This document shows, piece after piece, positions 36,656 through 45,104 of a stretch of 64,000 bases of DNA. Location of the stretch: contig NZ_JBBAYI010000001.1 of NCBI RefSeq assembly GCF_037153985.1, positions 744,001 to 808,000 of the forward strand. Direction: 5' to 3'. Source of the stretch: Emticicia sp037153985. GTDB taxonomy: Bacteria; Bacteroidota; Bacteroidia; Cytophagales; Spirosomataceae. Position 1 is the stretch's first letter. Each line of letters begins with the position of its first letter. The translations under genes were made by a program, and so were the position numbers. Under the pieces are notes generated by a model. The model searched no databases, was not told where the DNA came from, and saw nothing but the letters and a program-made list of their open reading frames with translations.

Positions 36656-37518
36656 GTTTTGGTGCCAGCATAATTTTCTCTGAACTCTTTGGGTGTACAG
36701 GCATATTTCTTCCTGAAAATACGATTAAAGTATGAAAGATTATTGAATCCGCATTTAAAAGACACCTCGGCAATGGTGTATGTAGTATCAATTAAAAACC
36801 GCGAAGCATGACCCAGCCTTATGTCGTTAAGGCTATCAATAAAAGTTTTGCCTGTACGTTTTTTTATGAAACGGCTGAAACTCACTTCGGCCATGTTCAC
36901 AATCTTCGAAATATCAGCCAACGAAATATCCTTATCATAGTTGCTTCGCATATAATCAAATGCTTTTTCAATTCTACGGCTATTGAAATTCACATTTTCA
37001 TTAACAAAAGTACTACTTGTAAGCAAGCGTGTATTCGTTGCCAGAGATAAGGTGTGTAAAATAGAAATTAGCTCAATTACTGAATCAAAGCCACTTTTCT
37101 GACTCAGAGACACAAGGCGCGGACGGATTTCCAGAATTGTTTCTGTTGAAAATGAAATAGCTCTTGCAGAGCGTTCGAGCAATGAACGGATGTAGCTCAG
37201 TTGGTTTCGTTGCAAGAAACGCTCATCAAATAAATCTTTATGAAACTGAATGGTAATTTCATGAATATCTTTTTTATCAGATTCGTAGCCCATCCAGCTA
37301 TGAGGAATATTTGAGCCAACTAATACGAGTTCCAGTTCATCAATTATTTCGATATTATCACCAACAATACGCTTGGCACCTTTAGCATTTTCGATAAAAT
37401 TTAATTCAAATTCTTCATGAAAATGAATCGGAAAATCAAAATCGCTTTTATGTCTGTCAAAAACCATGAAACAATCATTGGGTGTCAGCGGTGTTATTTC
37501 ATGATAAATATTACTCAT
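36646..37518 (-). CDS. AraC-family transcriptional regulator (cupin sensor)
   Basis: A 290-residue regulator with an N-terminal cupin part (FPIHFHEEFELNFIE at about 30-44, and IPHSWMGYE) and a C-terminal double HTH (about 185-290, ending FRKKYACTPKEFREN). The ATG at 37518 is preferred to an upstream start at 37587, since MSNIYHEITPL matches family N-termini. It is related in layout to the regulator at 39723-40571. Its 3' end overlaps the lacI-type gene. The target is uncertain: the aldo/keto reductase and PhyH genes upstream on the same strand, or the xylan genes. Confidence 0.88.
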   Translation of the reverse strand: MSNIYHEITPLTPNDCFMVFDRHKSDFDFPIHFHEEFELNFIENAKGAKRIVGDNIEIIDELELVLVGSNIPHSWMGYESDKKDIHEITIQFHKDLFDERFLQRNQLSYIRSLLERSARAISFSTETILEIRPRLVSLSQKSGFDSVIELISILHTLSLATNTRLLTSSTFVNENVNFNSRRIEKAFDYMRSNYDKDISLADISKIVNMAEVSFSRFIKKRTGKTFIDSLNDIRLGHASRFLIDTTYTIAEVSFKCGFNNLSYFNRIFRKKYACTPKEFRENYAGTKTYV

Positions 37519-37714
37519 GTATGTAATAGGTAATTTTAGCGTTAAACAGTACGCAAAATTATCTTTTTGACTGTAATTTATACACACAGTGAATAAATTT
37601 TAATCTTTACTCTTTGCTTCAGATTTGCCTAGCCAAACAATACACTAGCATTTTAAAGTCATTTAATTAAAGGCTTTATACTTTATATTGTAATACTGTT
37701 GGGCTTGTAATAAA

Positions 37715-38545
37715 TTATAGTAGCTCCATGGGGTCGTCAACTATTCTGAAATTCTCGTTAAAACTATTCATATATGCCATATCTTCAGCACTGATTTCAA
37801 AATCAAATACACTGAAATTCTCTTTCAGTCTGTCAAAACTGGATGATTTGGGAATAGTTGACACGCCTAATTGCAAAGCCCAGCGCAAGATAATTTGTGC
37901 AGGGGTTTTCTGGTATTTTTCGGCTACGCTCAACAGCTTGGGGTCCGACATTCGTTGCCCCCTTACCAAAGGAGAATAGGCTTGTAGCTGTATTCTTCTT
38001 TCTTGGCAATATTTTAATAAATCTTCCAGATACAGATATGGGCTAAACTCTACCTGATTTACAGCAGGAATTTCAGTTGCCTCCAACCGTAGCTCATCCA
38101 GAAAAGGTATCAGGTAATTAGCTACACCAATAGCCTTTACCCTACCTTCATGATAAAGCCTTTCAAGTGCTTTCCATGTGAATTTTCGGGTAAATTTAAT
38201 AGGCCAGTGTATCAGGTAAAGGTCAACATAATCGAGTCCCATTTTTTGTAGGCTTACATCAAAAGCCTTTAGTGTTTTTTCATAGCCCTGATCATCGTTA
38301 TTGACCTTTGTCGTAATAAACAAGTCTTCTCTGGCAATACTACTTTGCCTGACAGCATTACCTATTTCGGTTTCGTTCCGGTACATACTTGCTGTATCAA
38401 TTAGTCTGTAACCAATTTCTAAGGCCCAAGAAACCGCCTGTTCGGCTTCTTTTTTATACATATCATATACGCCAAGTCCCAACAATGGCATTTGTACGCC
38501 ATTATTGAGACTTGTCATTAGTTGTTGATTTTGCATATTTACCAA
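37715..38545 (-). CDS. Aldo/keto reductase (2,5-diketogluconate-reductase type)
   Basis: A 276-residue NADPH-dependent aldo/keto reductase with the catalytic set visible: Asp in LIDTASMYRNE (about 50), Tyr in the same motif, Lys in TTKVN and His in LIHWP (about 112). IPKSSSFDRLKENF near 235 is the cofactor-binding segment. It overlaps the end of the PhyH-like gene by seven bases if the first ATG is used; ATG 38536 would avoid this. The two genes form an operon. The substrate, a sugar or small aldehyde, is unknown. Confidence 0.9.
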   Translation of the reverse strand: MVNMQNQQLMTSLNNGVQMPLLGLGVYDMYKKEAEQAVSWALEIGYRLIDTASMYRNETEIGNAVRQSSIAREDLFITTKVNNDDQGYEKTLKAFDVSLQKMGLDYVDLYLIHWPIKFTRKFTWKALERLYHEGRVKAIGVANYLIPFLDELRLEATEIPAVNQVEFSPYLYLEDLLKYCQERRIQLQAYSPLVRGQRMSDPKLLSVAEKYQKTPAQIILRWALQLGVSTIPKSSSFDRLKENFSVFDFEISAEDMAYMNSFNENFRIVDDPMELL

Positions 38546-39546
38546 TTTTTCAATCCTAAAAGTTTTTCGCCTAATTCATTTAACATTGCAACATCATATT
38601 TTGTTTGTTCCCATTTTCTTGGGTCACCCGGAAACGCGTACCCTTCGGGTGCAATGCGGTTTTTCCATGAATTAATTCGCCATTGGCGCAATGCCTCGTT
38701 TTCTTCTTCGGCTGGCATCATGGAGATATATTGCGCTATCCGTACTTTATCTGCCGAGCGATTAGGCCTGATTCCATGAGGCTGGCTACTATTAAAAATC
38801 AGTAAGTCGCCGGCTTCTAGTTTTACTTTTACAATTTTGTCTTCAAAACCTGTAACATCAGGTCTGAAACGGTTTCTATCGGCAGGTTGAGTCAGTTTCC
38901 AAGTATCATAAGTACGAAACAACTCAGGTATACACTGAAACCCACCCATGTTTTCGTCGGTCTGGTCGGCTAAAGCCAATACACCCTGCACATTTTGGGG
39001 CTTAGTTTCGGGGTCGTAATCCCAGTGGATAAAGCCTTTAAATTCGTCTTGGGGCCGTAGCGGGAAATTCAGATTAGCTCTATCAATGGTAACCCAGAGT
39101 TTTTCAGTTCCCCATATATCAACAAAAGCATCGTATACTCTCTGCATCTGGCGGTTGTTCCATAAATGCTGGTTATTGTACACTTCCACCATTCCGCTTC
39201 CTATTAGTTCTTTCATCTGCATATCGGCACGCGGAGCTGTATACCATGTTTCGGGCTTATCGGCTTCTTTTTCTTCAAACTCCCATATAAACTTGGCAGT
39301 TGCCAATGCCTGTTCTCTTGGAACCGCATTCTTGATAATTATGTATCCGTTCGTAATCCAGAAATTCCAGTCTTCTTCACTCAAAACACGCAAAGGTTTA
39401 CTATTGGAGCGGTCGTTAAGTTTAATTGTACTACTGGTTGCGGTTGACGGGTTTCCGGGAATATCTTTATGTGCATCGTTTTGCGCTGGTGCTACTGCCA
39501 TGGTAGGAGCCATAGTAGGGTTCATGGTTTGTTGCTTGAGTTCCAT
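38539..39546 (-). CDS. Phytanoyl-CoA dioxygenase family protein
   Basis: A 335-residue Fe(II)/2-oxoglutarate-dependent oxygenase of the PhyH family. The metal ligands appear as HWDYD (His-x-Asp, about 188-190) and PHGIRPNRS (distal His about 272 with the 2-oxoglutarate-binding Arg). The first 45 residues are low in complexity (Met, Pro, Thr, Ala) and probably disordered; a later start is possible but no better ATG is evident. The substrate is unknown. It is co-transcribed with an aldo/keto reductase and divergent from an AraC regulator. TAATTTTG on the minus strand at 39579-39586 may be its -7 element. Confidence 0.85.
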   Translation of the reverse strand: MELKQQTMNPTMAPTMAVAPAQNDAHKDIPGNPSTATSSTIKLNDRSNSKPLRVLSEEDWNFWITNGYIIIKNAVPREQALATAKFIWEFEEKEADKPETWYTAPRADMQMKELIGSGMVEVYNNQHLWNNRQMQRVYDAFVDIWGTEKLWVTIDRANLNFPLRPQDEFKGFIHWDYDPETKPQNVQGVLALADQTDENMGGFQCIPELFRTYDTWKLTQPADRNRFRPDVTGFEDKIVKVKLEAGDLLIFNSSQPHGIRPNRSADKVRIAQYISMMPAEEENEALRQWRINSWKNRIAPEGYAFPGDPRKWEQTKYDVAMLNELGEKLLGLKNW

Positions 39547-39722
39547 ATTTAATTATATTTTGAATTAAAATAATGATACAAAATTACAAGACTGGCCGTA
39601 TGCTTTTCTACTCCAATAATTACCTATTTTTGAACAATATTGACATTATATCTTTATATTTACCATGATATTGAAAATAACAGACAAAATCAAGTAATTG
39701 TCTGCGGCACTGATTTATAAAA

Positions 39723-40571
39723 ATGAAATTACACTTTGAAGAATTTACGCCAGACTCTGACAGTTCGTTTCGGCTAATTATTAACCCTCGGTTGAATGAC
39801 GTATTTTATTGGCACTTTCATCCTGAATTTGAACTGGTTTATATACAAGGGGCTAATGGTACACGGCATGTTGGCGAACACCTTTCAAGGTTTGAAGACA
39901 GCGACCTCGTGTTTATTGGCTCGTACATCCCTCATCTGAATTTTGATTATGGCGTAAAAACCGAATGTGAAAAAGTGGTGATACAAATCAGGCAGGATTT
40001 TTTAGGCAATGCTTTTGCCAATATACCTGAACTGGCAGCCGTTTATGAGCTTTTTGAAAAATCAAGATATGGTATTGCTTTTGGTGAAAACACCAAGCAA
40101 TTGCTTAAAAATCGCCTTTTAAATATCAAGAATCTAGGACATTTTGAGCAATTCCTCGAAATCCTGAGTATTTTTCAGGTATTAGCCAAAAGCTCAGAGG
40201 CAGAACTCTTACATACTAAACCAGTTGAAAACCAACATAATAAAAAAGAACAGGAACGACTTAAACGTATTTATAATTTTATTGATACGCATTATCAGCA
40301 AAAAATTGAAGTTGAAGATATAGCCAGCCTTGCTAACCTTAGTAAATCAGCTTTTTGCCGGTATTTCAAGAAAATTACCCGACTAACCTTTGTTGAATTT
40401 CTGAACCATTATCGAATCAATCAGGCACAAAAATTACTATTAATTGATAAAAATGTAACTGAAACCTGCTTTGAGTGCGGTTTCGAGAGTTTATCCTATT
40501 TCAACCGCACATTCAAGAAAGTTACGGGCGAAAACCCTTTAAGTTTTAAAAAACGTTTTCTGGGCAAATAA
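39723..40571 (+). CDS. AraC-family transcriptional regulator (cupin sensor)
   Basis: A 282-residue regulator: cupin segment FYWHFHPEFELVYIQGANGT at about 27-46, GSYIPHLNFDYG near 75, and a C-terminal double HTH (about 175-282, ending FKKVTGENPLSFKKRF). It shares its layout and several motifs with the regulator at 36646-37518, so the two are probably paralogues. It is divergent from the PhyH/aldo-keto reductase pair across 176 bases and is their likely regulator. Confidence 0.9.
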   Translation: MKLHFEEFTPDSDSSFRLIINPRLNDVFYWHFHPEFELVYIQGANGTRHVGEHLSRFEDSDLVFIGSYIPHLNFDYGVKTECEKVVIQIRQDFLGNAFANIPELAAVYELFEKSRYGIAFGENTKQLLKNRLLNIKNLGHFEQFLEILSIFQVLAKSSEAELLHTKPVENQHNKKEQERLKRIYNFIDTHYQQKIEVEDIASLANLSKSAFCRYFKKITRLTFVEFLNHYRINQAQKLLLIDKNVTETCFECGFESLSYFNRTFKKVTGENPLSFKKRFLGK

Positions 40572-40671
40572 TACTAAAATAAGCCTGACAAGTTCTTTCA
40601 AATTTAACGATTGTCATCTAAATTTGGTTTTCAGATTATACTTTACAACTTCCTAAACATCACCTTATTAC

Positions 40672-42654
40672 ATGAAAAAAATCTTGCCTTTTCTGGCTTT
40701 TTATGTGTGTTCATTTACTTTTAGCCATGCACAGTCTACTTCAAAAAGAGGGCTTAAACCCTCAGATGTTTATCGTTTACAGAGCTTAAGCGACCCACAG
40801 ATTTCTCCTGAAGGCAATTGGGTATCTTATACGCTTTCTTCTGTTGACTCTGTCAAAAACAAACGCAACGCCGACATCTGGATGATTTCATGGGATGGCA
40901 AAGAATCAATTCAACTGACCAATAGCCCAGATGGCGAATCTCAAGCCAGATGGAGCCCCGATGGAAAATTTTTATCATTTGTTTCCTCAAGGAATGGGCT
41001 AACTAGCAGCCAGATTTGGCTAATGGACAGGCGGGGCGGCGAAGCCAAACAACTTACTGACCTGAAAAAAGGCAGCCTCATGGACTACGCGTGGTCACCT
41101 GACAGTAAAAAAATTGCTTTGGTCATTAAAACCCCTTCCGACACTTCTAAAAATAAAGCTCCTAAACCAATTGTACTTGACAGATTCCAGTTCAAGCAAG
41201 ATGTTGAAGGCTATTTAACCAAAAGCCCTGTTCATTTATATTTGTATGATATAGCTACCAAAAAACTTGATACGCTTACCCGTGGCGATTACGACGAAAC
41301 CTCGCCTAAATGGTCGCCCGATGGCTCTACAATTGCCTTTATCAGCAATCGTACCGAAGACCCCGACAGAAATTCAAATTCAGATATATGGCTGATTGAT
41401 GCAAAACCCAATGCCAAAATGAAACAATTAACCACTTGGGCTGGTAGAGATTTTGGCATGGACTGGAGTCCCGACGGAAAACAGCTTACTTATTTAAGAA
41501 GCACGTCTAATGAAAACTATATTATGTACGACCAGTCTGTGCTATGTGTTGTTTCAAAAGAAGGAGGCGAGCCCAAATTATTGTCAAAAACATTAGATAG
41601 GCCCGTAACAACCCCTCGTTGGGCTAAAGATGGGCTGAGCATTTTTGCATTAATTGCCGATGACCGAACAAAATATGTTGCTCAATTTAATGCAACCGAC
41701 GGCAAAATGACAAAAATCATGGCTGGAAACAGAAGCTTTGGCACACTGGAGAGACATCCTTCGGGGAGTTTTTTAACGACCATGAGCGACCCTCAGACAC
41801 CTTCTGAAATTTATGCGTTGGAAAACACGAGCCTCAGACGTTTAACCAAGCATCATGATGATTTTCTTACACCATTATCTTTAGCAACAGTTGAAGGTTT
41901 CAGTTCAAAAAGTAAAGATGGCACAACGGTATCTAACATTCTCTATCGCCCTGCCGGTGCAAGCAAAAATGAAAAACTTCCTACTATATTTATGATACAC
42001 GGCGGCCCCGTGGCTCAGGACGAATTCAGCTTTGACCTAACCCGCCAGATGTTGGCTTCTGCCGGTTATGCAGTAGTAGCAGTTAATTACAGAGGCTCAA
42101 GCGGTCGCGGCCTTGACTTTTGCAAGGCTATCTGGGCTGATTGGGGCAATAAGGAAGTAATGGATATTTTAGGAGCAGCCGATTATGTAGTACAAAATGG
42201 GATAGCTGACCCTGATAAACTAGGTATTGGTGGTTGGAGTTACGGTGGAATCCTGACAGACTATACCATTGCAAGCGATACCCGTTTTAAAGCCGCTTCG
42301 AGTGGTGCTGGTGTAGCCATGATTTCTTCTTTATACGGTGTTGACCAGTATATTCTGCAATATGAAAACGAGTTAGGGTCGCCATGGAAAAACTTTGATA
42401 AGTATGTGGCGTTGTCGTATCCGTTTCTGAAAGCCGACCGCATTAAAACACCAACACAATTTATGGTCGGTGAGAGCGACTTCAACGTGCCGTCAGTAGG
42501 AAGTGAACAAATGTATCAGGCTTTTAAATCATTGGGTATTCCGACAGAATTAATCATTTATCCCGGCCAGTTCCACGGCATCAGCAATCCGAGTTTTCAG
42601 AAAGACCGTTTTGAACGTTACATAAAGTGGTTCAATAAATACCTCAAAAAGTAA
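40672..42654 (+). CDS. S9 family peptidase (prolyl-oligopeptidase/DPP type)
   Basis: A 660-residue exported serine peptidase. A signal peptide ends near residue 20 (SHAQ). Residues about 40-400 hold TolB/WD40-like blades with repeated W-SPDG motifs, forming the propeller. The C-terminal alpha/beta-hydrolase has the nucleophile in GGWSYGG (about 525), Asp in GESDFNVP (about 606) and His in PGQFHGISNP (about 637). It cleaves short peptides in the periplasm. It stands alone, with a hairpin behind it. Confidence 0.93.
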   Translation: MKKILPFLAFYVCSFTFSHAQSTSKRGLKPSDVYRLQSLSDPQISPEGNWVSYTLSSVDSVKNKRNADIWMISWDGKESIQLTNSPDGESQARWSPDGKFLSFVSSRNGLTSSQIWLMDRRGGEAKQLTDLKKGSLMDYAWSPDSKKIALVIKTPSDTSKNKAPKPIVLDRFQFKQDVEGYLTKSPVHLYLYDIATKKLDTLTRGDYDETSPKWSPDGSTIAFISNRTEDPDRNSNSDIWLIDAKPNAKMKQLTTWAGRDFGMDWSPDGKQLTYLRSTSNENYIMYDQSVLCVVSKEGGEPKLLSKTLDRPVTTPRWAKDGLSIFALIADDRTKYVAQFNATDGKMTKIMAGNRSFGTLERHPSGSFLTTMSDPQTPSEIYALENTSLRRLTKHHDDFLTPLSLATVEGFSSKSKDGTTVSNILYRPAGASKNEKLPTIFMIHGGPVAQDEFSFDLTRQMLASAGYAVVAVNYRGSSGRGLDFCKAIWADWGNKEVMDILGAADYVVQNGIADPDKLGIGGWSYGGILTDYTIASDTRFKAASSGAGVAMISSLYGVDQYILQYENELGSPWKNFDKYVALSYPFLKADRIKTPTQFMVGESDFNVPSVGSEQMYQAFKSLGIPTELIIYPGQFHGISNPSFQKDRFERYIKWFNKYLKK

Positions 42655-42670
42655 TTCTTCTTATTCAATA

Positions 42671-42703
42671 ATAAGGGCTTCTGACTTAACAGGAAGCCCT
42701 TAT
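42671..42703 (+). terminator. Hairpin after the S9 peptidase gene
   Basis: A perfect 11-bp inverted repeat (42671-42681 and 42693-42703) 17 bases after the stop codon. The T tail is weak (TGTTTC), so termination may be partial. Confidence 0.65.
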
Positions 42704-42782
42704 GTTTCAAAATTCATCTTTCTGTCCCAGCTTTTAAGGGTTTATCACATTTTCAGGAAAATAAACCATATATTCCCTAATG

Positions 42783-42810
42783 TTGTCATAAAAAAACAAA
42801 ATTATGACAA
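42783..42810 (+). repeat. Inverted repeat covering the start codon of the LytS-type kinase
   Basis: TTGTCATAA (42783-42791) and TTATGACAA (42802-42810) form perfect 9-bp arms with a 10-base A-rich loop. The ATG start at 42804 is inside the right arm, so an mRNA hairpin could hide the start codon, or the site could be a protein operator. Confidence 0.55.
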
Positions 42811-44345
42811 TCAGATTACGAAATTACGAATGGACATTAATCAGCCTACTAACAGGCATTACAATTGCCAGTTACCTCTGGGAGTATTACTATTTAAGTA
42901 CTTCTGACATTAGCCAGAAGTTTACCCAGCCTTTTAAGGAGCATAATCTTTCCTTTAATTATTTCACAAATGTACTCAGCCCGAAAATAGGTGCTGTGCT
43001 ACTTATTTATTTACTGTATCTGGCTGTCCATTTGCTAAAAATTCCGCAGCTACTTGTTACACGCCAGAAAACAGGTATCCAGTATTTCTGGATTATTGTT
43101 CTCTTGATTCTGCTAACATTCTTATTAGCTTTGGGTATCAATGCAGCCAGTTATTTCGCACAGCCCGCTTTTTTCAGCTACGGGGGTTATAAAGTTATGG
43201 CCTTATTGGGTTATAATGAAACCCCATTAACCGACTTGTTTTTCGGTTTTAAGCGTGCTTTTTTTATGGTTGGGTTATATCTGGTTTATGCCTGCGCCAG
43301 AGAATTACTTATCAAACGTATTCAAAAATCTACGCTTAGCAATTATCTAAGCCTAATAACTAATCAGATTGCCCTCATTTTTGTCATTTACCTGACTGTT
43401 CCGTTCTTTGCTGGTACTTTTGAATTAATCGAAGATGATTTCTTTTATCAACTTTATGTGCTGCTTCTGACACCTACCGTTCTGGTATACCTGACCAATA
43501 CCTATTGGATATTCCCTTCTTCTGACACCAAACCATGGCTCAGTATTCGGGTTTCTGCCTTAGTTATCCTCACTACTTTGTTTTATAGTTTTTTCTTTTA
43601 CTGGCTCTCTCATCATACATTCCTTTTGCTGTTGTGGCTTAGTACTTGGGGCGTACAATTTTTTATAGTAACCCCTATTACATGGCTATTATTTGAGCAA
43701 AGAAAAGACAAACTACTACAACTCAGAGGAACCGAAAAAGCATTGGTCAAATCGAAGGCAGACTTACAGCTATTAAAGTCACAGATTAATCCGCATTTTT
43801 TGTTTAATACCCTAAATTCACTATATGGAATGGCTTTAATGGATGGCTCTCAAAGAACAGCAGAGGGTATTCAGAAGCTAGGAGAAATGATGCGCTTTAT
43901 GCTTCATGATAATCATCAGGATTTTATTCCGATGAGCCAAGAAATTAACTATCTGAAAAACTACCTTAGCTTGCAGAAACTACGTATACAGCCCTCTTCC
44001 AGACTAAGCATTGAAGAAGATATAAACGAGCAACATTGTACGCACACCATTGCCCCTATGTTACTGATTCCGTTTGTTGAAAATGCGTTTAAACATGGTA
44101 TTCATATCAACGAACCATCTTGGATAAAAATCAGACTTAGATGTAATAAAAATACCCTCAGGCTCGAAGTTAAAAATAGCATACATACCGCCCAGAATAA
44201 TGACCCCGAAAAAGAACATTCTGGAATAGGACTGGAAAACGTCAAAGAACGGCTACATTTGTTTTATGAGCATAAGTATCAACTAACTTACGGAACCGAC
44301 GGAACAGAGTTTAAAGTAGATTTATTTATTAAACTTACCGACTAA
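42804..44345 (+). CDS. LytS-type sensor histidine kinase
   Basis: A 513-residue membrane kinase. About eight hydrophobic helices occupy residues 10-300. The His_kinase internal region follows: the phosphoacceptor His in QINPHFLFNTLNSLYG (about 330), the N box in PFVENAFKHGI (about 430) and a G box SGIGLENVKERL (about 475). No extracytoplasmic sensor domain is evident, so the signal may be in the membrane. The LytTR response regulator follows after 11 bases, forming a standard two-component pair. Confidence 0.92.
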   Translation: MTIRLRNYEWTLISLLTGITIASYLWEYYYLSTSDISQKFTQPFKEHNLSFNYFTNVLSPKIGAVLLIYLLYLAVHLLKIPQLLVTRQKTGIQYFWIIVLLILLTFLLALGINAASYFAQPAFFSYGGYKVMALLGYNETPLTDLFFGFKRAFFMVGLYLVYACARELLIKRIQKSTLSNYLSLITNQIALIFVIYLTVPFFAGTFELIEDDFFYQLYVLLLTPTVLVYLTNTYWIFPSSDTKPWLSIRVSALVILTTLFYSFFFYWLSHHTFLLLLWLSTWGVQFFIVTPITWLLFEQRKDKLLQLRGTEKALVKSKADLQLLKSQINPHFLFNTLNSLYGMALMDGSQRTAEGIQKLGEMMRFMLHDNHQDFIPMSQEINYLKNYLSLQKLRIQPSSRLSIEEDINEQHCTHTIAPMLLIPFVENAFKHGIHINEPSWIKIRLRCNKNTLRLEVKNSIHTAQNNDPEKEHSGIGLENVKERLHLFYEHKYQLTYGTDGTEFKVDLFIKLTD

Positions 44346-44356
44346 TATAACCGGAT

Positions 44357-45064
44357 ATGTTACAAGCAATTGCCATAGATGACGAACCCATTGCCTTAGA
44401 AATAATAAAAAGCCTAGCGGGGCAAATAAGTTTTGTTGATGTTAAGGCTTATTTTACTAATGCACTTGAGGCGTTAACTTTTATGCAGAGCAATCAGGTA
44501 GATGTAATTTTTCTGGATATTAAAATGCCGGGAATCTCAGGTATTGACTTTGTTAAAACCTTACCCAAAGCTCCTATCATTATTTTTACAACCGCTTACA
44601 GCGAACACGCCGTTCAGAGTTTTGAGCTTAATGCCATTGATTATTTACTAAAACCTTTTTCTTTTGCCCGTTTTCTGCAAGCTTGTAATAAAGCACATGA
44701 GCAATTTGAACTGAAAAACAACCAGCATCATACGCAGTTGGTATTACCTTCTATTTTTATTAAAAGTGGCTATGAACAAATAAAAGTCGCGCTCGATGAT
44801 TTACTTTATGCCGAAAGCACTGGCAACTATATCAAATTTGTATTAGGAAGCCAGACTATTGTCTCACGGCTAACCATGAATGAAACAGAAGCTCTTTTAC
44901 CCAGTACAGCTTTTATTCGCATACATAGGTCATTTATAGTTGCGAAGAGTAAAATAGGCAAAATTGATAAAAAAAGTATCTGGATTCAATCGAAAGAACT
45001 GCCCATAGGAGCCGCTTACAGCAACAAAATAGAAAAATTCGTTATGCTTCATTCAAAAATTTAA
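44357..45064 (+). CDS. LytTR-family response regulator
   Basis: A 235-residue regulator. The receiver domain (1-115) shows DDEP at 8-11, the phospho-Asp in VIFLDIKMPGISG (about 55) and the Lys in YLLKPFS (about 103). The LytTR DNA-binding domain (about 130-235) contains YAESTGNYIKF and IRIHRSFIVAKSKI. Family members bind pairs of 9-bp direct repeats spaced about 12 bases. Targets are not known; the hydrolase gene behind it (41-base gap) is one candidate. Confidence 0.93.
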   Translation: MLQAIAIDDEPIALEIIKSLAGQISFVDVKAYFTNALEALTFMQSNQVDVIFLDIKMPGISGIDFVKTLPKAPIIIFTTAYSEHAVQSFELNAIDYLLKPFSFARFLQACNKAHEQFELKNNQHHTQLVLPSIFIKSGYEQIKVALDDLLYAESTGNYIKFVLGSQTIVSRLTMNETEALLPSTAFIRIHRSFIVAKSKIGKIDKKSIWIQSKELPIGAAYSNKIEKFVMLHSKI

Positions 45065-45104
45065 CACTTACAAACATCTTCTTATTTCTTAAATTTCAAT
45101 TCTT

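Noticed and set aside
39086..39568. 160-codon plus-strand frame over the PhyH-like gene
   Set aside because: Antisense to a gene with intact metal-binding motifs; no recognisable domain and no promoter.
40549..40558. AAAACGTTTT inside the AraC gene as a second LacI-type operator
   Set aside because: It lies in the last codons of a gene, lacks the outer CG pairs of the 35361 site and is easily explained by Lys/Arg codons in AT-rich DNA.
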